Positions 1 to 7,166 are shown, counted from the first letter of the stretch. The stretch: 7,747 bases of DNA from Parafilimonas sp. (GCA_023251275.1 JAHEZC010000108.1:1-7747), one strand, 5' to 3'. A program made the numbers and translations. The notes: generated by a model from the sequence alone, not told the origin.

Positions 1-262
1 AGTGATCAGATATCTCTTTGCTTTCATCTCTTTCCTTTAAAACATGAGGTCTTCTTTTATAAGCATTTATTATAGTTTGTAACAGTACATTAAATGTTTC
101 CGCACCTTTTGCATGATGTTCATATAATTGCATGTACAAGTCCTGTATGGAAGATGCATTTGCAGTAATTCGTGTATAAAATAAATTATCCTTGCCCGCA
201 ACGGCGATCTTATTTTTCTTCAAAGAATCATTAACTTGTTTATGTAGTTGGTAATTGTACAT
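1..262 (-). CDS. Amylosucrase-like GH13 glucosyltransferase, N-terminal part (runs off left edge)
   Basis: An open frame of 87 codons runs from an ATG at 262-260 to the window edge. An in-frame stop lies at 274-272 with no other ATG between, so the start is well set; there is no clear Shine-Dalgarno. The residues match the helical N-terminal domain of amylosucrases: an F-Y-T-R-I segment near residues 28-32, a D-L-Y-x-Q-L-Y segment near 41-47, then Y-K-R-R-P near 69-73 and L-K-E-R-D-E near 76-81. The same order is found in Neisseria amylosucrase (R-L near the start, SLYG, YxxR, LKxxDxxRE). Amylosucrase splits sucrose, transfers glucose to an alpha-1,4-glucan and releases fructose. No signal peptide is seen, so it should be cytoplasmic. 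The catalytic barrel is outside the window, so a related GH13 hydrolase such as sucrose hydrolase remains possible. The fructokinase and permease upstream support a sucrose role. Confidence 0.72.
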   Translation of the reverse strand, partial: MYNYQLHKQVNDSLKKNKIAVAGKDNLFYTRITANASSIQDLYMQLYEHHAKGAETFNVLLQTIINAYKRRPHVLKERDESKEISDH

Positions 263-385
263 GGCCAATAATCATTTAGCATGAAAATAGATTCTTCGTG
301 CCTCATAATGACAAACAAATAAATAAAATTTAGCTGATATTTGTATTTTCAGCATTATAGCGTTACTATATTTTGTCATAGTTTA

Positions 386-401
386 CTCCGATAAATCGGA
401 G
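386..401. other. Short inverted repeat between fructokinase and amylosucrase genes
   Basis: CTCCGA (386-391), loop TAAA, TCGGAG (396-401) form a perfect 6-bp stem with a 4-base loop. It lies 45 bases past the fructokinase stop and about 124 bases before the amylosucrase start, inside a 183-bp AT-rich gap. No run of U follows on the minus strand, so it is a poor intrinsic terminator. It could be an RNA processing or stabilising hairpin, or an operator. The rest of the gap shows no open frame of note and no good promoter match. Confidence 0.4.
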
Positions 402-445
402 GTGATACAGGAAGCATTTTTTACAATACCGCCCATACACTTGTA

Positions 446-1399
446 TCATTTAAATATATCGCTGCTCAAATGTTTGAATGCTTCCATGGCGCCCAAGTAT
501 TCGCATGTTCTTGCTCCCGCTTTGTTTGCATTCAAAATAATTTTTCTCCATTCAGCAACTGGTAAGATTTTTATTTCTCCTGCTGGTTTTTGACTTAGCT
601 GAAAAAGCACAGCACCAACAAAAGCATCACCAGCGCCCGTTGTATCCACAGGCTTCACTTTAATGCTTTCAATAATTTCAGTAAGGCCATTCATACCAAG
701 CATTGTTCCTTCTTTCCCTAATGTGATGGCAAATACACCAGTCGTTTTTTCGAGAAGAGATTGCACTGCGTCCTGCAGAGTAGGAGTTCCGGTAATAAGT
801 AAAGCCTCCTCATCGCTTACTTTAAAGAAATTACTTTGCACTAAAAAATTCCATGACTGATCTATAAAACTCTGTTTATCATCTTTGAAAAGCAGGTGGC
901 GGTAATTGGGATCGAAACTGATAAATACATTTTGCTGTAATGCTTTCTGCATCAGGCTTTGATATGCTGCCTGCAGCGGACCAGGCAGAAAGCCGGTGGC
1001 AGACCCAAAATGAATGATAGAGTATTCATCCAAGTCAATATTATCAACTTCCTGCCGGGTGAGCTGTCCATCAGCGCCGCGGTTAAAATAAAAATCGCGT
1101 TCGCCACTTTCCATCAGGGAAACAAATGCAAACGTTGTAAAATATTTTTCATCCTGCAACATCCACTTAGTGGAAACGCCAAATGATTGCATCACATCAA
1201 TCAGGTGTTTGCCGAATGGGTCTGTACCTACTTTTGCGGCAAGCTCTGCATTACCTCCTAATGCAGCAATGGCAGCCGCTACGTTGGTGGGTGCGCCACC
1301 GGCTTTTTTTAAAAAGTGATCCCCATCCGATAAGGCTTTGCCTTTATCTGTGCAGATCATATCTATCAATGCTTCACCGATACAAAGAATTTTTTTCAT
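446..1399 (-). CDS. PfkB-family carbohydrate kinase, probable fructokinase
   Basis: This 317-residue protein has the usual length for a ribokinase/PfkB sugar kinase. It starts at an ATG with the typical K-I-L-C-I-G-E opening. The first family signature lies at residues 33-49 (AGGAPTNVAAAIAALGG) and the second at 252-260 (DTTGAGDAF), with D258 as the expected catalytic base in the anion hole. A DPNYR motif at 163-167 and TLGKEG near 226-231, near the nucleotide site, are typical of fructokinases. It should phosphorylate free fructose with ATP in the cytoplasm. It sits 63 bp downstream of a sugar permease gene and upstream of an amylosucrase-like gene, all in the same direction, which points to fructose released from sucrose as the substrate. 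The family also contains ribokinases and 2-keto-3-deoxygluconate kinases; sequence alone does not exclude these, but context favours fructose. Confidence 0.88.
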   Translation of the reverse strand: MKKILCIGEALIDMICTDKGKALSDGDHFLKKAGGAPTNVAAAIAALGGNAELAAKVGTDPFGKHLIDVMQSFGVSTKWMLQDEKYFTTFAFVSLMESGERDFYFNRGADGQLTRQEVDNIDLDEYSIIHFGSATGFLPGPLQAAYQSLMQKALQQNVFISFDPNYRHLLFKDDKQSFIDQSWNFLVQSNFFKVSDEEALLITGTPTLQDAVQSLLEKTTGVFAITLGKEGTMLGMNGLTEIIESIKVKPVDTTGAGDAFVGAVLFQLSQKPAGEIKILPVAEWRKIILNANKAGARTCEYLGAMEAFKHLSSDIFK

Positions 1400-1462
1400 A
1401 ATCGTTTCATACTTTCATAACGAACAACATAAGTTGTTTAATGGAATGATTTCAATCACGAA

Positions 1463-2821
1463 CTAATGTCCACCTGCAACAGGCATTACTATCTCCTCAT
1501 CATCTTTGGCTTTGATAACTTTTATCCTGAGTGTTGCGAGTGCTGCAAGCAATAAAAACACTCCTGCAAACATAATGGCGTTGTTTGGATTTTTCCCGAG
1601 TACATTTTCATACACATAGCGGAATGAAATGTTCTGAAGTATCATGGGTATAACGATCATCATGTTTACTATCCCCATATACACACCATATCTTTCTTTG
1701 GGAATACTGTTCACTACCATAATGTACGGCACACCCATCATGCTCGCCCAGGCAATACCGAAACCAATCATAGGAATAAATACAAGGTATTTATTTTCAA
1801 CGTGAGGTAGAATGATAAGACCTAAGGCAGCAAGAAAAAGACAAAACACATGCACATACCTTGCACTGAATTTTTTCGCCAGTCCTACGAGTGCAAATGC
1901 GGAAAGAAAAGTTACGATATTGTACCAGCCGTTTACAAGACCTGTCCATCCAACCGCTTCTTCATAAAGCAGTTTGTTTGATTCAGCGGTCGTATGCCAG
2001 ATGGATTTAGCAAGACTGAGTGAAATAAATTGCCAGTAACAAAACATGGCGTACCACTGAAAAAGATAAACCAACGCAAGTTGCCAGAGTGTTTTGGGCA
2101 TATCCTTTATGGCAGAGAAAATTTCAATGAGGGGTTCAAGAAGGCCGCCTCTATGTTCCCTGATTTTTTTCAATTCTTCAACAGTTGGTGGTATCTCCGG
2201 TGTTTTGGAAACAGACCACAACACCGATGCGATCGAACAAAAAGCACCTACGAAAAATGAACCGAATACCCAGTAAGGAATACCAGATTCTCCTGTATCT
2301 GTTTTTGTTTCTCCTGTAATGATTTTCTGAAATACATACAAAGAGATATTGGCAAGAGTAATCCCGAAACCCGTGAAAAAACTTTGCGTAAGAAATCCCA
2401 ATGCTCTTTGCTCTGAGGGAAGCTTGTCGGCAATGAAGGCACGATAGGGCTCCATGGCAGTGTTGTTGGACGCATCGAGCAGCCAAAGCAATCCTACTGC
2501 CATCCATAAAGCACTGCTGAAAGGGAAAAAGAATAGGCATATACTGCAGCCCATAGCGCCCATCAGGAAATATGGTTTTCTTCTTCCCCAGCGCGGACTC
2601 CAGGTTTTATCACTTAGTGCGCCGATCAATGGCTGAATTAAAAGTCCGGTAACCGGTCCGGCAAGATTGAGAATGGGTAACTCTTCAGGCCGGGCATGGA
2701 AAAATGAAAAAAGCGGGTTGACGGCTGTTTGCTGCAAGCCAAAGCTGTATTGAATTCCAAAGAAGCCCACATTCATGTTGATGATCTGGCTGAAGGTGAG
2801 TCTTGGTTTGGTAAATGTCAT
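1463..2821 (-). CDS. GPH/SLC45-type sugar:cation symporter (MFS), probable sucrose permease
   Basis: A membrane protein of 452 residues with about twelve hydrophobic segments. The loop after the second segment has D71 and the R-W-G-R-R-K-P-Y motif at residues 77-84, the GRR(K/R)P(Y/F) signature of plant SUT, animal SLC45 and related bacterial sucrose/maltose permeases. A long cytoplasmic loop with charged residues (about 206-240) divides the halves. The second half repeats an E-R-Y-G-V-Y-M-G-I-x-N motif near 377-387, the counterpart of the first-half motif. The ATG at 2821 is preferred; a TTG two codons upstream is possible but adds only two residues. It should import an alpha-glucoside, most likely sucrose, with protons or sodium at the inner membrane. 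It is the first gene of a three-gene same-strand set. Maltose or another disaccharide remains possible. Confidence 0.85.
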   Translation of the reverse strand: MTFTKPRLTFSQIINMNVGFFGIQYSFGLQQTAVNPLFSFFHARPEELPILNLAGPVTGLLIQPLIGALSDKTWSPRWGRRKPYFLMGAMGCSICLFFFPFSSALWMAVGLLWLLDASNNTAMEPYRAFIADKLPSEQRALGFLTQSFFTGFGITLANISLYVFQKIITGETKTDTGESGIPYWVFGSFFVGAFCSIASVLWSVSKTPEIPPTVEELKKIREHRGGLLEPLIEIFSAIKDMPKTLWQLALVYLFQWYAMFCYWQFISLSLAKSIWHTTAESNKLLYEEAVGWTGLVNGWYNIVTFLSAFALVGLAKKFSARYVHVFCLFLAALGLIILPHVENKYLVFIPMIGFGIAWASMMGVPYIMVVNSIPKERYGVYMGIVNMMIVIPMILQNISFRYVYENVLGKNPNNAIMFAGVFLLLAALATLRIKVIKAKDDEEIVMPVAGGH

Positions 2822-2951
2822 AAGCAATCGTTGTGATGTAAATATAATATTTTGTAAGTTGCAAGTATTGAATCCTCCATCTTTCTTCTCATGAATGATA
2901 TTTCAGGCAAACAAACCAAAGCAGCGCATCAGTTTGAAACGCAATAGAGCA

Positions 2952-2967
2952 TAAGATAATAATCTTA
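2952..2967. repeat. Inverted repeat in divergent promoter region
   Basis: TAAGAT (2952-2957), spacer AATA, ATCTTA (2962-2967) form a perfect 6-bp inverted repeat about 130 bases upstream of the permease start. Its size and place would suit a dimeric regulator site, but such AT-rich palindromes also arise by chance. Confidence 0.3.
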
Positions 2968-2975
2968 AAATACAT

Positions 2976-3003
2976 ACTATGTGAAGACCTATGTAACTAT
3001 GTG
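2976..3003 (+). repeat. Three CTATGT direct repeats in divergent promoter region
   Basis: CTATGT occurs at 2977, 2989 and 2997. The outer two copies extend to ACTATGTG and are spaced exactly 20 bp apart, about two helical turns. This could be a direct-repeat binding site for a regulator of the sugar genes or of the oxidoreductase. Statistical support is modest. Confidence 0.35.
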
Positions 3004-3033
3004 CCTTGTGCGGTTCAGTAATAAATCAGGCGC

Positions 3034-3064
3034 TTGTTAAATGAACCCAGTTCAAAGATATTTG
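3034..3064 (+). promoter_or_regulatory. Candidate Bacteroidota-type promoter for the oxidoreductase
   Basis: TTG at 3034-3036 is followed after 20 bases by GATATTTG (3057-3064), one mismatch from the Bacteroidota -7 consensus TAnnTTTG. Spacing fits the known 17-23 range. Transcription would start near 3070 and give a leader of about 100 bases that includes the small hairpin at 3099-3112. This is pattern matching only. Confidence 0.3.
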
Positions 3065-3171
3065 TATTTCAAAACACCTCTATAAAATGTTGCACTGCTC
3101 TCTTTATAGAGAAAAATAACCTGCGGAGCAATTCATTATCTATTATCTTGCTGACATAAAAACCTGATGGA

Positions 3172-4179
3172 GTGAGAACACTGCATTTTGCAATAATCGG
3201 GTGTGGCAGAATTGCTCAGCGTCATGCGGAACTTATTTCAAATTTCGGGAGACTGGCAGCAGTTTGTGATATACTTCCTGCAAGGGCAGAAGAAATGGGG
3301 AATAAATATAACAGCCATATTTACTATTCATTGGAAAATTTATTAGCCTCAGAAAAAAACATTGATGTACTGGCTGTTTGCACACCAAACGGATTACATA
3401 GACAACATACAATTGCAGCACTGAATGCAGGCATGCATGTGATTTGTGAAAAGCCCATGGCGATTCACTCACAGGATTGCCTTGAAATGATTCTTGCCGC
3501 AGAACATAACAAAAAAAAATTATTCATCGTCAAACAAAACCGGTATAATCCACCGGTAACAGCCGTGAAGGAATTGATTGATAAAGGGATTGCCGGAAAA
3601 ATTTACAGCACCCAACTCAATTGTTTCTGGAACCGGGACAAACACTATTACGAAAACTCATGGAGAGGAACAAAAGAACTTGATGGAGGTACTTTATTTA
3701 CACAGTTCAGCCATTTTATTGATTTGTTATACTGGATGTTTGGTGATCTGAAAAAGGTACAAGCTTTTACCGGAAATTTTGCACACATTGATTGTATTGA
3801 ATTTGAAGATACAGGAGTTGCAGTTATTGAGTTTGAAAGCGGAATTATCGGGACAATCAATTTTACTGTGAACAGTTATAAAAAAAATATGGAAGGGTCA
3901 CTTACTATTTTTGCCGAAAAAGGTACGGTGAAAATCGGAGGGCAGTATTTGAATGAACTGGAATATCAATCCATAGAGGGTTACGAAATAAAAGATCTTC
4001 CTATGGGTAATGGCGCCAATAATTATGGTACTTATACAGGTTCTATGAGCAACCATGATAAGGTATATGAAAACGTGGTGGATGTTTTGCAAAAAGGAGG
4101 AACTATTACCACAAGCGCTCATGAAGGAATGAAGACGGTGGAGATCATTGAAAAGATTTACCGGTCTGCCGAATATTAA
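3172..4179 (+). CDS. Gfo/Idh/MocA-family oxidoreductase, WlbA/WbpB-like (possible nucleotide-sugar 3-dehydrogenase)
   Basis: This 335-residue protein has the family's usual length and two-domain plan. The N-terminal Rossmann fold starts at once, with the dinucleotide motif G10-C-G12-R-I-A. E-K-P at 93-95 holds the conserved active-site lysine K94. The C-terminal domain has K-Q-N-R-Y-N-P near 121-127, W-R-G-T at 164-167 and the D-G-G-T-L-x-x-Q-x-x-H-x-x-D run at 171-184 with the likely catalytic H181. These details resemble WlbA/WbpB, which oxidise C3 of UDP-GlcNAc-uronic acid in surface polysaccharide synthesis, but no polysaccharide genes flank it, so the substrate is open. The start is GTG at 3172: a stop at 3157-3159 is in frame and the fold begins directly after. 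It converges on panB with a 30-bp gap. Other sugar or inositol dehydrogenases are alternatives. Confidence 0.85.
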   Translation: MRTLHFAIIGCGRIAQRHAELISNFGRLAAVCDILPARAEEMGNKYNSHIYYSLENLLASEKNIDVLAVCTPNGLHRQHTIAALNAGMHVICEKPMAIHSQDCLEMILAAEHNKKKLFIVKQNRYNPPVTAVKELIDKGIAGKIYSTQLNCFWNRDKHYYENSWRGTKELDGGTLFTQFSHFIDLLYWMFGDLKKVQAFTGNFAHIDCIEFEDTGVAVIEFESGIIGTINFTVNSYKKNMEGSLTIFAEKGTVKIGGQYLNELEYQSIEGYEIKDLPMGNGANNYGTYTGSMSNHDKVYENVVDVLQKGGTITTSAHEGMKTVEIIEKIYRSAEY

Positions 4180-4209
4180 AAGGATAAAGCTGCACCTTAA
4201 ATTATCTCA

Positions 4210-5025
4210 TCAATACTGCTCGCTTTCGCTTGGGAAATCATTTTTTTTCACATCAGCAATATATTGCTGCACAGCACCGGAAACCTGTTCGTATAGATTG
4301 AGATATTGCCGTAAAAAACGAGGTTTAAATTCCGTGTTTATGCCGAGCATGTCGTGCATTACAAGCACCTGGCCGTCGCAATATTTTCCTGCACCGATAC
4401 CAATGGTGGGTATGCTGATCTTTTCTGTAACTTCTTTTGCAAGCATGGCTGGAATTTTTTCAAGCACAACACCAAAGCAACCCACTTCTTCCAGCAGTTC
4501 CGCATCGCTTCTCAGTTTGTTGGCTTCTGTTTCTTCTTTAGCCCGCACATTGTAAGTGCCGAATTTATAAATGCTTTGCGGTGTAAGACCGAGATGTCCT
4601 ATTACCGGAATACCTGCAGATATGATTCGCTTTACACTGTCAATTACTTCTTCACCACCTTCGAGCTTAACAGCATGAGCGCCTGTTTCTTTCATGATCC
4701 GTATCGCTGATGCCAAAGCAATTTCCGAATTAGACTGGTATGAACCAAAAGGCATATCCACAACAACAAGGCAGCGATTGATTCCACGTATGACGGATGC
4801 TGCATGATAGATCATCTGGTCGAGTGTAATAGGCAAAGTGGTTTCATGGCCTGCCATTACATTACTGGCGCTGTCGCCAACGAGCATGACATCAATGCCA
4901 GCTTCATCAAAAATTTTTGCAAAGGAAAAATCGTACGCTGTAAGCATGGAGATTTTTTCTCCCGATGCTTTCATACGCTGCAATGTATTGGTGGTAATTT
5001 TCCTGACTTCTTTCTGAACTGACAT
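4210..5025 (-). CDS. panB: 3-methyl-2-oxobutanoate hydroxymethyltransferase (ketopantoate synthesis)
   Basis: PanB moves a hydroxymethyl group from 5,10-methylene-tetrahydrofolate to 2-oxoisovalerate to make ketopantoate, the first committed step to pantothenate and CoA. The 271 residues match the family length and all landmarks are present: I-S-M-L-T-A-Y-D near 25-32, V-G-D-S with D51, V-V-D-M-P-F with D90 and K-L-E-G-G-E with E122 (the three metal ligands), G-H-L-G-L-T-P-Q-S at 143-151, the catalytic glutamate E189 in V-L-E-K, and I-G-I-G-A-G at 208-213 followed by D-G-Q-V-L-V-M-H-D. The ATG at 5025 fits the usual N-terminus. No other pantothenate gene is nearby. It lies 234 bp downstream of dnaJ in the same direction, but a terminator candidate and a promoter candidate between them suggest its own transcript. 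Confidence 0.97.
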   Translation of the reverse strand: MSVQKEVRKITTNTLQRMKASGEKISMLTAYDFSFAKIFDEAGIDVMLVGDSASNVMAGHETTLPITLDQMIYHAASVIRGINRCLVVVDMPFGSYQSNSEIALASAIRIMKETGAHAVKLEGGEEVIDSVKRIISAGIPVIGHLGLTPQSIYKFGTYNVRAKEETEANKLRSDAELLEEVGCFGVVLEKIPAMLAKEVTEKISIPTIGIGAGKYCDGQVLVMHDMLGINTEFKPRFLRQYLNLYEQVSGAVQQYIADVKKNDFPSESEQY

Positions 5026-5104
5026 CTGAGTAAGTTTTGGAGGTTAAGAAAATATCGCTGAATATGACTCTGCGTTAGAATAAAACATATCCAGATGTCG
5101 CATG

Positions 5105-5135
5105 CAAAGTAAAAGTTTTTCGGACTGCTTTCCAA
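5105..5135 (-). promoter_or_regulatory. Candidate panB promoter
   Basis: On the minus strand TTG (5135-5133) is followed after 20 bases by TTACTTTG (5112-5105), one mismatch from the Bacteroidota -7 consensus TAnnTTTG. Transcription would start near 5099 and leave a leader of about 75 bases before the panB ATG. An imperfect inverted repeat (CCGAATA at 5136-5142 and TATCGG at 5151-5156) lies directly upstream. The call rests on pattern and position only. Confidence 0.35.
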
Positions 5136-5219
5136 CCGAATAGCGGAAAATATCGGAGCGATTTATTTTTGTTGATTTAAGAAAGTATTTGCGGAAATAA
5201 TAATTGAGAAGCAGGAAAG

Positions 5220-5244
5220 AGCATTTTAGGCTCCCCTAAATGCT
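5220..5244 (-). terminator. Candidate terminator after dnaJ
   Basis: Arms at 5220-5230 and 5235-5244 pair over ten base pairs with one bulged T and a four-base loop. On the minus strand the hairpin comes 15 bases after the dnaJ stop, is preceded by an A-rich run (complement of the T-run at 5249-5257) and followed by only a short CTTT. On the plus strand the T-run follows the hairpin more closely. It is a fair, not a perfect, intrinsic terminator and would separate dnaJ from panB. Confidence 0.55.
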
Positions 5245-5259
5245 GGTTTATTTTTTTAA

Positions 5260-6417
5260 TCAACTGAATACCTCTTTAACTTTATCAAAGAAACTCTTTT
5301 CACTTTTATCGGGCTGAGGATGAAAGTTTGGACTTTGGCTTAATTTTTCCAGCATTTCTTTTTCTTCTGAAGTAAGATTTTGCGGCGTCCATATATTTAC
5401 ATGAATTAACTGATCGCCTTTGTGATAACCATTAACTTCAGGAAAACCTTTGCCTTTTAAACGGAATATTTTCCCGCTCTGTGTTCCCGGTGGAATTTTT
5501 ATTTTAGCCCTGCCATCAATGGTTGGCACTTCTACATTTGTGCCAAAAGATGCCTCCGGAAATGAAATATGTAATTCAAAAGCCACATTCAATCCATCAC
5601 GCTGAAGTTCTTTATGAAGTTCTTCCTCAATTAAAATAATCAGGTCTCCTGGCGGACCTCCTCTTTCACCGCTGTTACCTTTTCCGCTTAAGCTTAGCTG
5701 CATGCCTTCCTGGACACCTGCAGGTATATCTACACTCACCATTTCTTCTCCATACACCCGGCCCTCACCTTTACAGGCAGTACATTTTGTCGTAATTGTT
5801 GTTCCTTCGCCATTGCAGGCAGGACAGGTCGTTACAGTTTGCATCTGGCCCAGGAAAGTATTGGTGACTCTTCTTACTTGCCCATTGCCGCCGCAGGTGG
5901 TGCAGGTTTGCACACTGCTCTTGTCTTTAGCCCCGCTGCCTGCACAGGTCGTGCAGAGTATATATTTTTTAACCTTGATATTCTTATTAACACCTTTTGC
6001 AATTTCCTCAAAATTTAATTTCATTTTTATCCGGAGATTGCTTCCACGTGTGCCACGGCTTCTGCCAGCACCACTGCTTCTTCTGCCTCCTCCAAAAAAA
6101 TTACCGAAAATATCATCTCCGAAAATATCCCCGAACTGGCTGAAGATATCTTCCATATTTACATTATTTCCGCTAAATCCGCCTGTGCCTGGGCCAAACG
6201 CCTGGTGACCATACCGGTCGTACTTTGCCCGTTTATCCGGATCACTCAAAACTTCATAAGCCTCCGCAGCTTCCTTAAACTTTTCTTCCGAAGGTTTGTC
6301 GCCGGGATTGCGGTCGGGGTGATATTGCATCGCCACTTTGCGGTAAGCCTTCTTGATTTCATCAGCGGAAGCACTCTTTGCCACACTCAGAATTTCGTAG
6401 TAATCTCTTTTAGTCAT
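5260..6417 (-). CDS. dnaJ: Chaperone DnaJ (Hsp40)
   Basis: DnaJ binds unfolded proteins and stimulates the DnaK ATPase in the cytoplasm. The 385-residue protein is a full type I DnaJ. The J domain covers about 1-70, with the essential H-P-D at 33-35. A Gly/Phe-rich region with M-E-D-I-F and repeated D-I-F-G motifs spans about 71-110. An Arg/Gly/Ser-rich linker covers 111-126. The zinc region has four CxxCxGxG motifs beginning at C155, C172, C198 and C212. The C-terminal substrate-binding domains follow, with G-D-L-I at 257-260 and P-P-G-T-Q near 309-313. The end [10 protein letters not shown] is also seen in other Bacteroidota DnaJ proteins. It lies 74 bp downstream of grpE and is probably co-transcribed with it. 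dnaK is not in the window. Confidence 0.98.
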   Translation of the reverse strand: MTKRDYYEILSVAKSASADEIKKAYRKVAMQYHPDRNPGDKPSEEKFKEAAEAYEVLSDPDKRAKYDRYGHQAFGPGTGGFSGNNVNMEDIFSQFGDIFGDDIFGNFFGGGRRSSGAGRSRGTRGSNLRIKMKLNFEEIAKGVNKNIKVKKYILCTTCAGSGAKDKSSVQTCTTCGGNGQVRRVTNTFLGQMQTVTTCPACNGEGTTITTKCTACKGEGRVYGEEMVSVDIPAGVQEGMQLSLSGKGNSGERGGPPGDLIILIEEELHKELQRDGLNVAFELHISFPEASFGTNVEVPTIDGRAKIKIPPGTQSGKIFRLKGKGFPEVNGYHKGDQLIHVNIWTPQNLTSEEKEMLEKLSQSPNFHPQPDKSEKSFFDKVKEVFS

Positions 6418-6422
6418 ATATC

Positions 6423-6454
6423 AATTTGAAAATTTGAAAATTCGAGAATTTGAA
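6423..6454. repeat. Tandem 8-bp repeat (AATTTGAA) in the grpE-dnaJ gap
   Basis: Four direct copies of an 8-bp unit lie head to tail: AATTTGAA at 6423, 6431 and 6447, and AATTCGAG (two changes) at 6439. A partly inverted copy follows (TTCTCAAATT, 6460-6469), so GAGAA (6444-6448) can pair with TTCTC (6460-6464). The array fills most of the 74-bp spacer and ends only a few bases before the dnaJ ATG on the transcribed strand, so it would be in the dnaJ leader. It may be slipped-strand microsatellite DNA or a dispersed intergenic repeat. Confidence 0.8.
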
Positions 6455-6491
6455 AATCATTCTCAAATTATCAAACCGGGGCATTAGCGTA

Positions 6492-7061
6492 TTATTTGCC
6501 TGTAACCACTTTTGCAAAACGAATGATCTTATCATTGAGATAATAACCTTTTTGCACTTCATCAATTACTTTTCCTTTCATTTCCTTTCCTGCTGAAATT
6601 TCTGTAATAGCCTCGTGTTTTGAAACATCGAAATCAGTGCCTGTGCTTTCCATTACTTTCAGTCCCTTTGATAGAAGTGTGCTGCGAAGTTTATTAAACA
6701 CCAATTGCACGCCCTCTTTAATTTGACTTACCCCATTTGTTGCCTGCAATTGTTTTTCAGCCCGGTCGCAATCATCCAGTACATCCAGTAAAGAAAGTAT
6801 AACGTCTTTGCCTGCTGTCTGAATTAATTCCATTCTTTCTTTGGCCGTTCTGCGACGGAAATTATCAAATTCAGCATAGAGCCTTATATATTTATCTTTC
6901 TGTTCCTGTATTTCTTCCTTTAGCTTTTCAAGCTCATCTTCATTTTCCACAGGTTCGTTTAAATGCGTAAGCCCTGCTGCATTTTCGTCAGCATTAATAG
7001 TAAAATCACCGGTTTCGTCAGAGATTTCCTGACCATTTTGCTGCAAATCGTCTTCTTGCAT
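6492..7061 (-). CDS. grpE: Nucleotide exchange factor GrpE
   Basis: GrpE is the dimeric factor that releases ADP from DnaK. From the ATG at 7061 the protein has 189 residues. A TTG seven codons upstream (7082) keeps the frame open but is less likely, as the family N-terminus is acidic and starts M-Q-E-D-D here. Residues 1-45 are acidic and probably disordered. About 43-80 form a charged coiled coil with Y-x-R-L-Y-A-E-F-D-N-F-R-R-R, the family's most conserved run, at 58-71. The four-helix part follows to about 135. The C-terminal beta-wing carries F-D-V-S-K-H-E-A-I at 144-152 and G-Y-Y-L-N-D-K-I-I-R-F-A-K-V at 172-185. It precedes dnaJ by 74 bp, the common grpE-dnaJ pairing, and is likely the first gene of that transcript. 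Confidence 0.96.
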   Translation of the reverse strand: MQEDDLQQNGQEISDETGDFTINADENAAGLTHLNEPVENEDELEKLKEEIQEQKDKYIRLYAEFDNFRRRTAKERMELIQTAGKDVILSLLDVLDDCDRAEKQLQATNGVSQIKEGVQLVFNKLRSTLLSKGLKVMESTGTDFDVSKHEAITEISAGKEMKGKVIDEVQKGYYLNDKIIRFAKVVTGK

Positions 7062-7098
7062 GAGTTTATATATTGTTAGCAATAAATGTTCAAATAAT

Positions 7099-7110
7099 TT
7101 GCCATGGCAA
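7099..7110. promoter_or_regulatory. Perfect 12-bp palindrome upstream of grpE
   Basis: TTGCCATGGCAA is a perfect palindrome with no spacer, centred 43 bases upstream of the grpE ATG, in AT-rich DNA. An ATTATTTG (7098-7091) partly like a -7 element lies next to it on the minus strand, so the palindrome would overlap or touch a core promoter. It does not match CIRCE, the HrcA operator. A role as operator is inference. Confidence 0.35.
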
Positions 7111-7166
7111 GATAAGTGGAAAAATTGGCAGGGAAAACCTTTACCTTTTGAGTGCGGTAAATATAA

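Larger units (their letters stand above)
2822..3171. other. Divergent intergenic region, 350 bp, no gene
   Basis: This AT-rich stretch lies between two diverging genes and must hold the promoters for both the permease-led set (minus) and the oxidoreductase (plus). Open frames in it are very short, for example 16 codons from an ATG at 2891, and look like noise. It contains a 6-bp inverted repeat, three CTATGT copies and a plus-strand promoter candidate, each listed separately. There is also a small hairpin TCTCT-TTAT-AGAGA at 3099-3112 and a tandem ATTATCT pair at 3135-3148 just before the oxidoreductase start. I found no good minus-strand promoter: the nearest TATATTTA (2846-2839) would leave a leader of only a few bases. 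Confidence 0.6.

Noticed and set aside
402..593. Plus-strand open frame of 63 codons at the end of the fructokinase gene
   Set aside because: It overlaps the fructokinase coding sequence on the opposite strand and shows no family features.
2178..2540. Minus-strand open frame of 120 codons inside the permease gene
   Set aside because: It is the same strand in another frame, fully inside the clear permease frame, with Cys/Phe/Arg-rich low-plausibility sequence.
2839..2863. TATATTTA with an upstream TTG as the permease promoter
   Set aside because: The spacing is 15 bases, shorter than usual, and the leader would be only about five bases.
4180..4198. AAGG...CCTT as a two-way terminator between the oxidoreductase and panB
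   Set aside because: The stem is only four base pairs with an eleven-base loop and no T-run.
4148..4555. Plus-strand open frame of 135 codons overlapping the oxidoreductase end and panB
   Set aside because: It is antisense to strongly conserved panB and is Ser-rich noise.
5702..6208. Plus-strand open frame of 168 codons inside dnaJ
   Set aside because: It is an antisense shadow of the cysteine- and glycine-rich dnaJ coding sequence. Its Pro/Leu/Val-rich composition is the expected by-product.
7145..7160. GAGTGC near the grpE promoter as half of a CIRCE element
   Set aside because: Only one half-site is present and no matching inverted half is found nine bases away.
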